Assembly: GCA_024640565.1 (NCBI GenBank) | Contig: JAHEET010000002.1 | Location: forward strand, 248,001-312,000 | Length of the DNA stretch: 64,000 bases | DNA from: Flavobacteriaceae bacterium | GTDB taxonomy: Bacteria; Bacteroidota; Bacteroidia; Flavobacteriales; Flavobacteriaceae | Direction of reading: 5' to 3' | Shown here: positions 16,019 through 24,554 of the stretch, in pieces | Layout of the letters: the number at the start of each line of letters is the position of its first letter | Position numbering within the stretch: position 1 is the stretch's first letter | Made by a program: the position numbers and the translations under genes | The notes under the pieces: generated by a model | Database searches by the model: none | What the model was told of the DNA's origin: nothing | What the model saw: only the letters and a program-made list of their open reading frames with translations

Positions 16019-16496
16019 CACGTTTTTAAGTTTACTAATGCTCTTGTTGGTAGGCTATTCATGTACCTCTGGGGCTTTTTTTATGAAGTATAAGTCGATT
16101 CCAAATAATGCCTGGGTTTTAAACGAACCTGTACGTTTTGATTTTTCTATTACAGATACGATTGCAAAGCAAAATTTATTCATTCATATTCGAAGTAATA
16201 AGGAGTACAAATACAGTAATTTGTTTCTGATTACCGAACTTATTTTTCCAAACAAGACCAAAGTAATTGATACATTAGAGTATAAAATGGCAGCTCCTGA
16301 TGGCAGCTCCTTAGGAACGGGTTTTACGGAGATTAAAGAGAATACATTATTTTATAAAGAAGAAAAAGTATTTCCATTTTCTGGAGCGTACACTTTCAAT
16401 GTAAGGCAAGCAATGCGAAAAAATGGTTTTTCAGAAGGCTTAAAAGCTTTGGAAGGAGTTACAGATGTTGGATTTAGTATTGAAAATACGAAGTAA
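15996..16496 (+). CDS. gldH: Gliding motility lipoprotein GldH
   Basis: 166 aa lipoprotein needed for gliding in Flavobacterium johnsoniae. A signal peptide (FLSLLMLLLVGYSC) leads to a lipid-attachment Cys at residue 23, so LspA would process it; the -3 position is Gly rather than the usual Leu. The body shows the family segments YKSIPNNAWVLNEPVRFDF, EYKYSNLFLITEL and a G-T-G-F region. The frame stays open upstream to 15765, but those codons lie inside ricT; ATG 15996 directly before the signal peptide is the sensible start. It overlaps ricT by 23 bases and lies one base before the penicillin-binding protein gene, so the three are probably one operon. Confidence 0.9.
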   Translation: MEAIQKNNTFLSLLMLLLVGYSCTSGAFFMKYKSIPNNAWVLNEPVRFDFSITDTIAKQNLFIHIRSNKEYKYSNLFLITELIFPNKTKVIDTLEYKMAAPDGSSLGTGFTEIKENTLFYKEEKVFPFSGAYTFNVRQAMRKNGFSEGLKALEGVTDVGFSIENTK

Positions 16497-16497
16497 A

Positions 16498-18798
16498 ATG
16501 GCAGGTAAAAAAAATACAGACTTTAAGAAATATATTCGCGGTTTTTGGCTTATCATATTAAGCGGAGTTTTAGCAATATTTTTATTGTTTTTTTTAACTT
16601 CTTTAGGAGATTTACCTACGTTTGAAGAACTTGAAAACCCACAAACAAATTTAGCAACAGAAGTAATTTCTGCAGATGGTGTTACCATTGGTAAATATGC
16701 AACTGAAAACAGAACTCCAATTCACTACAACGAATTACCTCAGAATTTAATTGATGCATTGATAGCAACGGAAGACGAACGTTTTTATGAGCATTCTGGA
16801 ATTGATTTTAGAGGAACTCTTAGGGCTGTGGTAAAAATGGGCTCGGGTGGTGGCGCTAGCACAATTACACAACAATTAGCAAAAAATTTATTCACAAAAA
16901 GAGCGTCGAGCAATATTTTTAAAAGAGTGCTTCAAAAAGCAAAAGAATGGATTGTTGCCATAAAACTAGAACGCCAATACACCAAAAAGGAAATTATTGC
17001 CATGTATTTAAACAAACAAGGGTTTTTGTTTAATGCCTCCGGAATTCGGTCGGCTTCCAGAATTTATTTTGGAAAAGAAGCGAAAGATTTGGACATGCAA
17101 GAAGCAGCGATCCTTGTTGCGATGTTAAAAAATCCAAGGCAGTATAATCCTCACAGAGAAATTTCTAAAGCAAAATCGCTATCTAGAAGAAATGTGGTGT
17201 TTGCTCAAATGCAAAAAAATGGATTTATAACATCTCAAGAAAAAGATTCTCTTCATAAATTACCACTTAAAATAAATTTTACTCCAGAAAGCCATAGTGA
17301 TGGGTATGCAACGTATTTTAGAACTTACTTGCAAAAGCAATTAAGAACTTGGGTGCGTAAAAACCCAAAGGCAAATGGTGAACAATACGATATATTTAAA
17401 GATGGATTAAAAATTTATGTTACCCTCGATTCTCGGATTCAAAAATATGCAGAAGAGGCTGTAAAAGAGCATATGGCCAATTTACAATCGCATTTTTTTA
17501 AAGAACAGAAAAGTAATGAAATGGCCCCCTTTTACGACATTAAAGATTCTACGGTGAACGTTATTTTACAACGAGCAAAACGAAATACAGATCGGTATCG
17601 AAGAATGAAAAAAGCGGGGAAAACCGCCAAAGAAATTGACGTCAGTTTTAAGAAAAAAACAGCGATGCGTGTTTTTTCCTGGAAAGGAGATCTCGACACC
17701 ATCATGTCTCCTATGGATTCGATTCGATATTATAAATATTTTTTACGCTCAGGATTGCTTTCTATAGAGCCTCAAACCGGCCACGTAAAAGCGTGGGTTG
17801 GAGGGATCAATAATAAATATTTTAAGTACGATGCTGTTCAGCAACAAAAAAGACAAGTGGGATCTACCTTTAAACCGTTTGTCTATGCCACTGCGATTAA
17901 TCAATTGAAAATGTCTCCTTGTGATTCATTTCCAAATGTGCATTATACAATTCCAAAAGGGAAGTATGGAATTCCTGAAGAATGGAGACCCGATAACTCT
18001 GGAGACAGGTATGGCGGAATGCTCACCTTAAAGGCAGGTTTGGCAGGGTCGATAAATACCATTTCTGCCCGATTGATAGATATGGTGAAACCAGTAAATG
18101 TAGTGCGCTTGGCAAAATTAGCCGGAATAGAAACCCGCATTCGAGCAAACCCATCTATAGCTTTGGGCGCTGTAGATTTGTCACTAATGGAAATGGTCAG
18201 TGCTTATTCAACATTTGCAAACAAAGGCTTGCGTGTAAGCCCAATGATACTCACAAGAATTGAAGACAAAAATGGAACTGTTTTAGCACAATTTACCCCA
18301 GAAACAAAAGAGGTTTTAAGTGAAGAATCTTCCTATGTAATTTTAGATTTATTGAAAGGGGTTACAGAATCTGGCTCCGGGCAGCGTTTGCGAACACCCT
18401 ACACCGCGCTTCCTGATGTGGTTACTGGCTTTCCTTATAAATTTGAAAACCCCATTGCGGGTAAAACAGGGACCACTCAAAACCAATCAGACGGTTGGTT
18501 TATGGGAATTGTTCCCAACCTTGCAACAGGTGTTTGGACAGGTGGAGAAGACCGTTCTACACATTTTGAAGGCATTGGAAAAGGGCAAGGAGCCACTATG
18601 TCACTACCATCTTGGGCTTTGTTTATGAAAAAATGCTATGCAGATCCAACCTTGAATATCAGTCAAGAAGATTTTGAAAAACCAGAAAAGTTATCTATTA
18701 AAATAAATTGCGGAGATCAAAAAGCCGAAGATGAAGAGGAGCTTGAAGGAGAGAAAGTTCCTAAAAAAATAGTGATTCAAGAAGATATAGATTTTTAA
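16498..18798 (+). CDS. Class A penicillin-binding protein (PBP1A-type)
   Basis: 766 aa bifunctional peptidoglycan synthase anchored in the inner membrane. After one membrane segment (about 16-34) comes the GT51 glycosyltransferase with EDERFYEHSGID (catalytic Glu near 92) and GGASTITQQLAKNLF, then the transpeptidase with nucleophile motif STFK (456-459), a SIN-class SxN region near SGSINT, and KTGTT (656-660). The acidic C-terminus ends in EDEEELEGE. The start is ATG 16498, one base after the gldH stop; 11 codons upstream lie within gldH. The operon places wall synthesis beside a gliding protein, as in other flavobacteria. A hairpin with T-run follows. Confidence 0.95.
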   Translation: MAGKKNTDFKKYIRGFWLIILSGVLAIFLLFFLTSLGDLPTFEELENPQTNLATEVISADGVTIGKYATENRTPIHYNELPQNLIDALIATEDERFYEHSGIDFRGTLRAVVKMGSGGGASTITQQLAKNLFTKRASSNIFKRVLQKAKEWIVAIKLERQYTKKEIIAMYLNKQGFLFNASGIRSASRIYFGKEAKDLDMQEAAILVAMLKNPRQYNPHREISKAKSLSRRNVVFAQMQKNGFITSQEKDSLHKLPLKINFTPESHSDGYATYFRTYLQKQLRTWVRKNPKANGEQYDIFKDGLKIYVTLDSRIQKYAEEAVKEHMANLQSHFFKEQKSNEMAPFYDIKDSTVNVILQRAKRNTDRYRRMKKAGKTAKEIDVSFKKKTAMRVFSWKGDLDTIMSPMDSIRYYKYFLRSGLLSIEPQTGHVKAWVGGINNKYFKYDAVQQQKRQVGSTFKPFVYATAINQLKMSPCDSFPNVHYTIPKGKYGIPEEWRPDNSGDRYGGMLTLKAGLAGSINTISARLIDMVKPVNVVRLAKLAGIETRIRANPSIALGAVDLSLMEMVSAYSTFANKGLRVSPMILTRIEDKNGTVLAQFTPETKEVLSEESSYVILDLLKGVTESGSGQRLRTPYTALPDVVTGFPYKFENPIAGKTGTTQNQSDGWFMGIVPNLATGVWTGGEDRSTHFEGIGKGQGATMSLPSWALFMKKCYADPTLNISQEDFEKPEKLSIKINCGDQKAEDEEELEGEKVPKKIVIQEDIDF

Positions 18799-18806
18799 TG
18801 CTTACG

Positions 18807-18840
18807 AAAATGAAGTAGTACATTACAATTTCATTTTTTT
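18807..18840 (+). terminator. AT-rich terminator after the penicillin-binding protein gene
   Basis: AAAATGAA (18807-18814) pairs with TTCATTTT (18830-18837), with an inner GTA/TAC pair, followed by T residues. Stem is AT-rich, so strength is uncertain. Confidence 0.5.
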
Positions 18841-18859
18841 ACATCTTAAACGATAAACA

Positions 18860-19561
18860 ATGATTAACAAAAAAGTAAAGAATGCGCAGGAAGCTTTGCA
18901 AGGTGTTCAAAGTAATATGACTTTTATGTTGGGCGGATTTGGTTTGTGCGGTATCCCAGAAAATGCAATTGCGGAATTGGTAAAACGAAATGTTAGAGCG
19001 GTTACCTGTATTTCAAACAATGCAGGTGTCGATGGTTTTGGTTTGGGATTGTTATTGGAAAACAAACAAATTAAAAAAATGATTTCTTCTTATGTAGGTG
19101 AAAATGATGAATTTGAACGACAAATGTTATCAGGAGAATTAGAAGTTGAACTAACACCCCAAGGAACTTTAGCCGAAAAATGTAGGGCTGCACAAGCAGG
19201 ATTCCCAGCCTTTTATACACCAGCAGGTTATGGTACAGAAGTTGCCGAAGGGAAGGAAACTAGAGATTTTGATGGTAAAATGCATGTTTTAGAACCCGCA
19301 TTTAAAGCCGATTTTGCCTTTGTAAAAGCATGGAAAGGAGATGCTGCAGGAAATTTGGTGTTTAAAGGAACTGCAAGAAACTTTAATCAAAATATGTGTG
19401 GTGCTGCAACAATTACCGTGGCTGAGGTGGAGGAGTTGGTGGAAGTTGGAGCTTTAGATCCAAACAACATTCATATTCCAGGCATTTTTGTGCAACGTAT
19501 CTTTCAAGGAAACGAGTATGAAAAAAGAATCGAACAAAGAACAGTGCGTAAAAAGAATTAG
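18860..19561 (+). CDS. scoA: 3-oxoacid CoA-transferase, subunit A
   Basis: 233 aa alpha subunit of a two-chain family I CoA-transferase, which moves CoA from succinyl-CoA to acetoacetate (or a related acid) for ketone body use. The CoA-binding glycine-rich loop [13 protein letters not shown] (22-34) and the [13 protein letters not shown] and [21 protein letters not shown] segments are those of ScoA/AtoD. The active-site Glu is in the other subunit, whose gene normally follows directly; here 313 bases with a gene relic separate them. Whether the acceptor is acetoacetate or butyrate cannot be read from sequence. Confidence 0.92.
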   Translation: MINKKVKNAQEALQGVQSNMTFMLGGFGLCGIPENAIAELVKRNVRAVTCISNNAGVDGFGLGLLLENKQIKKMISSYVGENDEFERQMLSGELEVELTPQGTLAEKCRAAQAGFPAFYTPAGYGTEVAEGKETRDFDGKMHVLEPAFKADFAFVKAWKGDAAGNLVFKGTARNFNQNMCGAATITVAEVEELVEVGALDPNNIHIPGIFVQRIFQGNEYEKRIEQRTVRKKN

Positions 19562-19564
19562 TAA

Positions 19565-19758
19565 GAAGTTCAAAAAAGATTAGAAATGTCCGCTCAATTT
19601 TTTAAAAGTGTAGCTTCTAAAGGGGTTCGTACAAGAGAGGTTCAAAATGCAGAAAGTAAGCGCGATTTTATAGATAAGTTTACAATGCAGCGAACGAGGC
19701 TGATGTGGTGGAGTACTGGTTAAAACTTTGTAAAGCATCAGAATTTTATTCGAACTAA
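19565..19758 (+). pseudogene. Remnant of a four-helix-bundle (23S rRNA IVS-type) protein gene
   Basis: Lies between the two CoA-transferase genes. One frame (19565-19683) reads EVQKRLEMSAQFFKSV then REVQNAESKRDFIDKF, matching the family's REAQNAESKADFIHKF segment; near 19684 the reading moves to another frame for NEADVVEYWLKLCKASEF to a TAA at 19756-19758, matching its C-terminal NEADETEYWL. The first third, including the N-terminal helix, is missing. Such proteins (TIGR02436-like) are small bundles encoded singly or in rRNA intervening sequences. The rest of the 313-base gap (19759-19874) shows only AT-rich sequence. Confidence 0.7.
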
Positions 19759-19874
19759 AATAAAGAAATAGTAAAAGAATTAACGTTTAATCATGATAAT
19801 TAGCAAAATTATTTCTTCTTCAAAGGGATAGTTTTTCCACATCTTGGAAATTATCAAATTATCAAATTAATTTT

Positions 19875-20528
19875 ATGTTAGATAAAATAGGAATCGCAAA
19901 AAGAATTGCACAAGAAGTTCAAGATGGCTTTTATGTGAATTTAGGAATTGGAATCCCTACCTTGGTTGCCAATTATGTTCGGAATGATATTGAAGTAGAG
20001 TTTCAATCGGAAAATGGAGTTCTAGGCATGGGGCCTTTCCCATTTGAAGGTTCGGAAGATGCAGATATTATCAATGCGGGTAAACAAACAATTACGACCC
20101 TTCCGGGAGCTAGTTTTTTTGATTCTGCAACCAGTTTTTCTATGATCCGAGGCAAGCATGTAGATCTCACCATTTTAGGAGCTATGGAAGTGGCACAAAA
20201 TGGAGACATTGCCAATTGGAAAATTCCAGGAAAAATGGTCAAAGGAATGGGAGGTGCCATGGATTTAGTTGCCTCCGCAGAAAATATTATTGTGGCGATG
20301 ATGCATGCCAACAAACGAGGAGAATCAAAGATTTTAAAGCAATGTTCTTTGCCATTAACAGGTGTTGGTTGTGTTACCAAAGTGGTGACCAACTTGGCAG
20401 TTTTAGAAGTAAGAAACAATGCTTTTCATCTGCTAGAAAGAGCGCCAGGAGTTTCGGTAGAAGAGATTCAAAACGCCACAGAAGCAACCTTGGTAATCGC
20501 CGGAGAAATCCCAGAAATGAAGCTGTAA
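19875..20528 (+). CDS. scoB: 3-oxoacid CoA-transferase, subunit B
   Basis: 217 aa beta subunit. The catalytic glutamate that forms the enzyme-CoA thioester lies in FQSENGVLGMGP (SENG motif near residue 50), and GIGIPTLVANYV, GGAMDLVASA and PLTGVGCVTKVVT are typical of ScoB/AtoA. Length is normal. It pairs with the subunit A gene upstream although a gene relic now separates them; both run in the same direction. A 36-codon membrane-protein-like ORF begins one base after its stop. Confidence 0.93.
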   Translation: MLDKIGIAKRIAQEVQDGFYVNLGIGIPTLVANYVRNDIEVEFQSENGVLGMGPFPFEGSEDADIINAGKQTITTLPGASFFDSATSFSMIRGKHVDLTILGAMEVAQNGDIANWKIPGKMVKGMGGAMDLVASAENIIVAMMHANKRGESKILKQCSLPLTGVGCVTKVVTNLAVLEVRNNAFHLLERAPGVSVEEIQNATEATLVIAGEIPEMKL

Positions 20529-20529
20529 G

Positions 20530-20640
20530 ATGGAATATTTAGCCAAGAAACCATTTGTTGTCGTTTTTGTTTTAACACTCAGTTTCATCTTCCTTTTGGA
20601 TTTTGTTATCAATATAGAAAATAGTATCATAAGTAAATGA
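20530..20640 (+). CDS. Putative 36-aa single-pass membrane peptide
   Basis: ATG one base after the scoB stop, TGA at 20638-20640. The product has a short basic N-terminus (MEYLAKKP), a 19-20 residue hydrophobic stretch (FVVVFVLTLSFIFLLDFVI) and a polar tail (NIENSIISK), the layout of a small bitopic membrane protein. Position next to scoB suggests translational coupling. It matches no family I know and could be chance. The remaining 117 bases before xthA hold nothing I can name. Confidence 0.35.
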   Translation: MEYLAKKPFVVVFVLTLSFIFLLDFVINIENSIISK

Positions 20641-20757
20641 ATTTCAGCTAGTTTGGCTGTAATTTTATCACCGAGAAGGAAAAAAATTAAAACACAGACT
20701 GAAGAAAAAATTCAAATAACTTGGGTTTTTTTGAAAACACCAATCTATTTAAACTAG

Positions 20758-21519
20758 ATGAAAATAATATCTTACAATGTCAATGGAATTCGAGCAGCTT
20801 TAAAGAAAGGATTTTTAGAGTGGTTGTCTGCTTCAAATCCTGATGTAATTTGCATTCAGGAAACCAAAGCACACAAAGAACAATTGGATCTTTCTGAATT
20901 TGAAAATGCAGGATACCCGTATCATTATTGGTTTTCTGCTCAGAAAAAAGGCTATTCTTCTGTGGCAATTTTTTGCAAACAAAAGCCCAATCATATTGAA
21001 TATGGAACCGGCATTGAATCAATGGATTTTGAAGGGAGAAATCTTCGCGTAGATTTTGAGGATGTTTCTATAATGAGCTTGTATCTTCCTTCAGGAACCA
21101 ACGCTGAACGCTTGAATTTTAAATTTAAATACATGGACGAATTCCAAGTATATATTGATAATTTGAAAAATGAAATTCCAAATCTTGTGCTCTGTGGAGA
21201 TTATAATATTTGTCATGAAGCGATTGATATTCACAATCCAAAAATGAAAGGAGTTTCCGGGTTTTTACCAGAAGAAAGAACTTGGATGAGTACGTTTATA
21301 AATCATGGATTTGTGGACAGTTTTAGGTACTTAAACCCCGAAGAACAAACCTATTCTTGGTGGAGTTACCGGGCAAATTCTAGAGCAAACAATAAAGGTT
21401 GGCGCCTAGATTATGCATTGGTATCAGCCCCTTTAAAAGAGAAAATAGCACGCGCTTATATTTTAACAGAAGCCAAACATTCAGACCATTGTCCCATTGT
21501 TGTAGAACTGGACTTATAA
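20758..21519 (+). CDS. xthA: Exodeoxyribonuclease III
   Basis: 253 aa endonuclease/exonuclease/phosphatase-fold enzyme of base-excision repair; cuts at abasic sites and degrades 3' ends. Metal and catalytic motifs are all visible: ISYNVNGIRAA (Asn7), CIQETKA (Glu), LCGDYNICH (Asp-x-Asn), the TYSWWSYR region, WRLDYALVS and the terminal KHSDHCPIV with the catalytic Asp-His pair. Length fits the family. The MltD-like gene begins 8 bases after its stop. Confidence 0.95.
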   Translation: MKIISYNVNGIRAALKKGFLEWLSASNPDVICIQETKAHKEQLDLSEFENAGYPYHYWFSAQKKGYSSVAIFCKQKPNHIEYGTGIESMDFEGRNLRVDFEDVSIMSLYLPSGTNAERLNFKFKYMDEFQVYIDNLKNEIPNLVLCGDYNICHEAIDIHNPKMKGVSGFLPEERTWMSTFINHGFVDSFRYLNPEEQTYSWWSYRANSRANNKGWRLDYALVSAPLKEKIARAYILTEAKHSDHCPIVVELDL

Positions 21520-21527
21520 AATCTATA

Positions 21528-22808
21528 ATGAAAAAATTACTTTTATTTTTACTTTTAACGACCCCTATTTTAGCCGAAACAGCAAAGGATTCCATCCCTA
21601 AAAAAATGAATACAGCCGACTTGTTTTCTGACTATGACATTCTGTTAATAGACAGTTTGCTTATGGATTCGAAATACAAATCTCCTTTGTACAATACTTT
21701 ACAATACCGCATGGCAGATGTGGATAAGAAAACGGTGACAGACGTTGCTTTGTCTACTGAAATTTTAAAACAAAGATTGGCTACAATAGATGCAAAAACA
21801 CCATTTCATATTGCCTATAATCCAGCATTAGAAAAAGTAATAAAGGCCTATTTAAAATACCGAAAAAGGTATTATCCGGCACTAATGGCAAAGGCTTCCT
21901 ACTATTTTCCAATGTTTGAAAAATACTTAGATCAATATGACATTCCATTAGAGATGAAGTATTTGGCAATTGTAGAATCGGCATTAAATCCAACTGCAAA
22001 ATCGAGAGTCGGTGCCACAGGGTTGTGGCAGTTTATGTATCCAACAGGCATACAATACAAGTTGAGAGTAAGCTCTTATGTAGATGAACGTCAAGATCCT
22101 TTAAAATCAACCATTGCAGCCTGTCAATACCTCTCCAATTTGTACACTATTTTTGGTGATTGGGATTTGGCTTTAGCCGCGTATAACTCAGGGCCTGGAA
22201 ATGTTGCAAAGGCAATAAAGCGCTCAGGAGGTTACCGAAATTACTGGAACATTCGTCCTTTTTTACCAAGAGAAACTGCAAGCTATGTCCCTGCATTTTA
22301 TGCCACTATGTATTTGTTTGAATATCAAAAAGAACATCAACTTGTTCCCGAAAAGTTTCAAATACGACATTTCGAAACGGATACGATTCGGATTAAAAAG
22401 ACAATTAGTTTTGATCAAATTTCAGAAATCACAGGGATCAATTCTGAGTTAATTCAATTTTTAAATCCGTCTTATAAACTCGATGTAATTCCGTTTGTTA
22501 AAGGAAAAAATTACACCATTACACTTCCAAGAAAAAACACCTTGTCTTTTATAGAAAATGAAGCGGCCCTGTATGCATTAGCAAAAGAAGATGCTGCAAA
22601 AAGAGAGAAACCATTGCCAAAGTATTTTGAACTGGACAAACGGATTCGTTATAAAGTTCGAAGTGGTGACTTTTTAGGGAAGATTGCCAATCGTTTTGGA
22701 GTTCGAGTTCGAGATATAAAACGTTGGAATCGTTTAAAGACAAGTCGGTTAAAGGTAGGGCAAAGATTAAGTATTTATCCCAGAAAAATAGCGATTCCAA
22801 AAGCATAA
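21528..22808 (+). CDS. mltD: MltD-like lytic transglycosylase with LysM domain
   Basis: 426 aa periplasmic enzyme that cleaves glycan strands of peptidoglycan. Signal peptide 1-16; catalytic SLT domain with the Glu-Ser pair at 150-151 (LAIVESALNPTAKSRVGATGLWQFM) and the YNSGPGNV and NYWNIRPFLPRETASYVPAF segments; one C-terminal LysM wall-binding domain (about 377-421, YKVRSGDFLGKIANRFGV). The frame is open upstream to 21399 inside xthA, but ATG 21528 just before the signal peptide is right. No lipobox Cys is seen, unlike E. coli MltD. It is followed by a DUF4837 lipoprotein gene. Confidence 0.93.
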   Translation: MKKLLLFLLLTTPILAETAKDSIPKKMNTADLFSDYDILLIDSLLMDSKYKSPLYNTLQYRMADVDKKTVTDVALSTEILKQRLATIDAKTPFHIAYNPALEKVIKAYLKYRKRYYPALMAKASYYFPMFEKYLDQYDIPLEMKYLAIVESALNPTAKSRVGATGLWQFMYPTGIQYKLRVSSYVDERQDPLKSTIAACQYLSNLYTIFGDWDLALAAYNSGPGNVAKAIKRSGGYRNYWNIRPFLPRETASYVPAFYATMYLFEYQKEHQLVPEKFQIRHFETDTIRIKKTISFDQISEITGINSELIQFLNPSYKLDVIPFVKGKNYTITLPRKNTLSFIENEAALYALAKEDAAKREKPLPKYFELDKRIRYKVRSGDFLGKIANRFGVRVRDIKRWNRLKTSRLKVGQRLSIYPRKIAIPKA

Positions 22809-22864
22809 TCGGAAAGTGGAATGCTTTTTGAGTAAAAAATTAAAAAATAGTTAAAACAACATTC

Positions 22865-23848
22865 ATGAAGAAATTAGGATATTTATTTTTTACAATGATA
22901 TTTTTATTAGGCTGTGACAGTAAAAATTCTTTTGTACAAAAACCAGCTGTAGGTGCAATCAACCGCGTAATGGTTGTTGTAAAAACCAGCAATTGGCTGG
23001 GAACTGTTGGAGATGAAATTAGAAATTCTTTTGGAAAACTCATAGTAGGTTTGCCCCAACCAGAACCAACAACGACGCTTTCTCAGATAGCACCTAATGC
23101 CTTTGGATCAATGATGAAAGCTTCTGGGAGTCTTTTTATCGTTGAAGAAAATGAAAAGGAAACTTTTTCGATCCGTTACAATGTGTATGCAAAACCACAA
23201 ACGGTAATTTCCATCTCTGCTAAAGATGACGAAGGGCTCATTCGAGTATTTAAGCAACATGAAAAAGAGATCTTGGCCACTTTTCGACAAGCAGATATCA
23301 ATGCGACTCAAAATATTTTCATGAAATCTAAATTGCCGGATGCACAATTTAAAACATTACAAAATTTAGGGGTTTCTTTTACTATTCCCTCTAAATATAG
23401 AACGGTAGAAGATACAGGAGATTTTCTGTGGCTCCGCGATCATTTGATGAGCGGAATTGCAAAAACGGGAAGTAATAATATTTTGGTTTATAGTGTCCCG
23501 TTGGGAGATGAAGCTACTGTTGCAGATCGGATTATTGCAGAAAGAAACAAAATTGGAGAAAAACACATTCGAGGTTCTGATACCACAACCATGTATATGA
23601 TAACAGAAAAAGCCTATACTCCGGTTACTTTTGACGCAAAAATTGCTGGGAAAAAAGCCTATGAAACCCGTGGGAAATGGGAAGTTAAAAACGATTTTAT
23701 GGCGGGCCCTTTTCTCAACTATACCGTGGTTGATAAACAGCAGCACCGATTGCTCATTTTTGAGGGTTTTACCTACGCCCCATCTATCAATAAACGCGCT
23801 TTTGTTTTTGAACTAGAAGCCATAGCTAAGTCGATGAAAATTCAATAA
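22865..23848 (+). CDS. DUF4837 family lipoprotein
   Basis: 327 aa. A short signal peptide ends in the lipobox LLGC (Cys17), so it is an LspA substrate anchored in the outer or inner membrane. The body matches the Bacteroidota family DUF4837, with NRVMVVVKTSNWLGTVGDEIRNSFG and PLPQPEP-like segments at the start. No catalytic residues can be named. It stands 56 bases after the MltD-like gene in the same direction, suggesting a link to the cell envelope. Confidence 0.85.
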   Translation: MKKLGYLFFTMIFLLGCDSKNSFVQKPAVGAINRVMVVVKTSNWLGTVGDEIRNSFGKLIVGLPQPEPTTTLSQIAPNAFGSMMKASGSLFIVEENEKETFSIRYNVYAKPQTVISISAKDDEGLIRVFKQHEKEILATFRQADINATQNIFMKSKLPDAQFKTLQNLGVSFTIPSKYRTVEDTGDFLWLRDHLMSGIAKTGSNNILVYSVPLGDEATVADRIIAERNKIGEKHIRGSDTTTMYMITEKAYTPVTFDAKIAGKKAYETRGKWEVKNDFMAGPFLNYTVVDKQQHRLLIFEGFTYAPSINKRAFVFELEAIAKSMKIQ

Positions 23849-24007
23849 ACCTTCTTTTGAATTCAAAACAAGATTTTTTTGAAAACTAAATTTTTAGCGA
23901 TTTGTAACACATTAACTTCTTCAAAAGAATGGATTTTTTTGGATCAAAAAAGTTATTTTTAGAAAGTTGCTTTTGATCTAATTAACATACATTTACAAAT
24001 TTATTCC

Positions 24008-24015
24008 TATATTTG
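24008..24015 (+). promoter_or_regulatory. -7 box for the DUF1761 gene
   Basis: TATATTTG, exact match to TANNTTTG, 26 bases before the ATG. A TTTTG at 23971-23975 is too far upstream (32 bases) to be a normal -33 box. Confidence 0.5.
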
Positions 24016-24040
24016 GTATTCAACAAAAAATATTTACATC

Positions 24041-24538
24041 ATGGAAATGAATTTTTACGTACTGTTTTTAGCAGCTTTAGTGCCAATGGTAATTGGCTTT
24101 GTTTGGTATGGCCCTATGTTTGGCAATGCCTGGATGAAAGAAATGGGTTTCACGAAGGAATCGCTAGCGGGAACCAATATGTTTAAAATATTGATCATCA
24201 GTTATGTGTTCAGTCTTTTCATTGCTTCCTTTTTAATGTTTGTTGTCATTCATCAATCGGGAATCTATTCAACATTAGCTGGAGAGCCGGGTTTTAATGA
24301 GAAAGCTGGAGAAGGATTTACCTTTTTTCAAGACTTTATAAATACCTATGGAGATCGTTTTCGAACTTTTGGACATGGCGCACTTCATGGTATGACTACT
24401 GGCCTCTTTTTTGTGCTACCAATTTTGTCAATTTTGGCACTTTTTGAGAGAAAAACCATAAAATATGTAGCGATTAACGCAGGGTATTGGACGGTAACAT
24501 TCGCAATTATGGGCGGTATTATTTGCCAGTGGTTGTAA
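24041..24538 (+). CDS. DUF1761 family membrane protein
   Basis: 165 aa, four predicted membrane segments (near 5-20, 46-68, 104-128 and 140-163). The N-terminal LVPMVIGFVWYGPMFGNAWMKEMGF and C-terminal YWTVTFAIMGGI are typical of DUF1761. Function of the family is unknown. It has its own -7 box and converges with trpS, whose stop lies 16 bases away. Confidence 0.85.
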   Translation: MEMNFYVLFLAALVPMVIGFVWYGPMFGNAWMKEMGFTKESLAGTNMFKILIISYVFSLFIASFLMFVVIHQSGIYSTLAGEPGFNEKAGEGFTFFQDFINTYGDRFRTFGHGALHGMTTGLFFVLPILSILALFERKTIKYVAINAGYWTVTFAIMGGIICQWL

Positions 24539-24554
24539 GGGAGTCCTAATTTTT

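Noticed and set aside
20216..20542. 108-codon ORF within scoB in another frame
   Set aside because: Arg/Ser/Cys-rich composition typical of a shadow frame; scoB explains the region.
21399..21527. In-frame upstream extension of the MltD-like gene
   Set aside because: It overlaps the xthA 3' end and would bury the signal peptide at residue 44.
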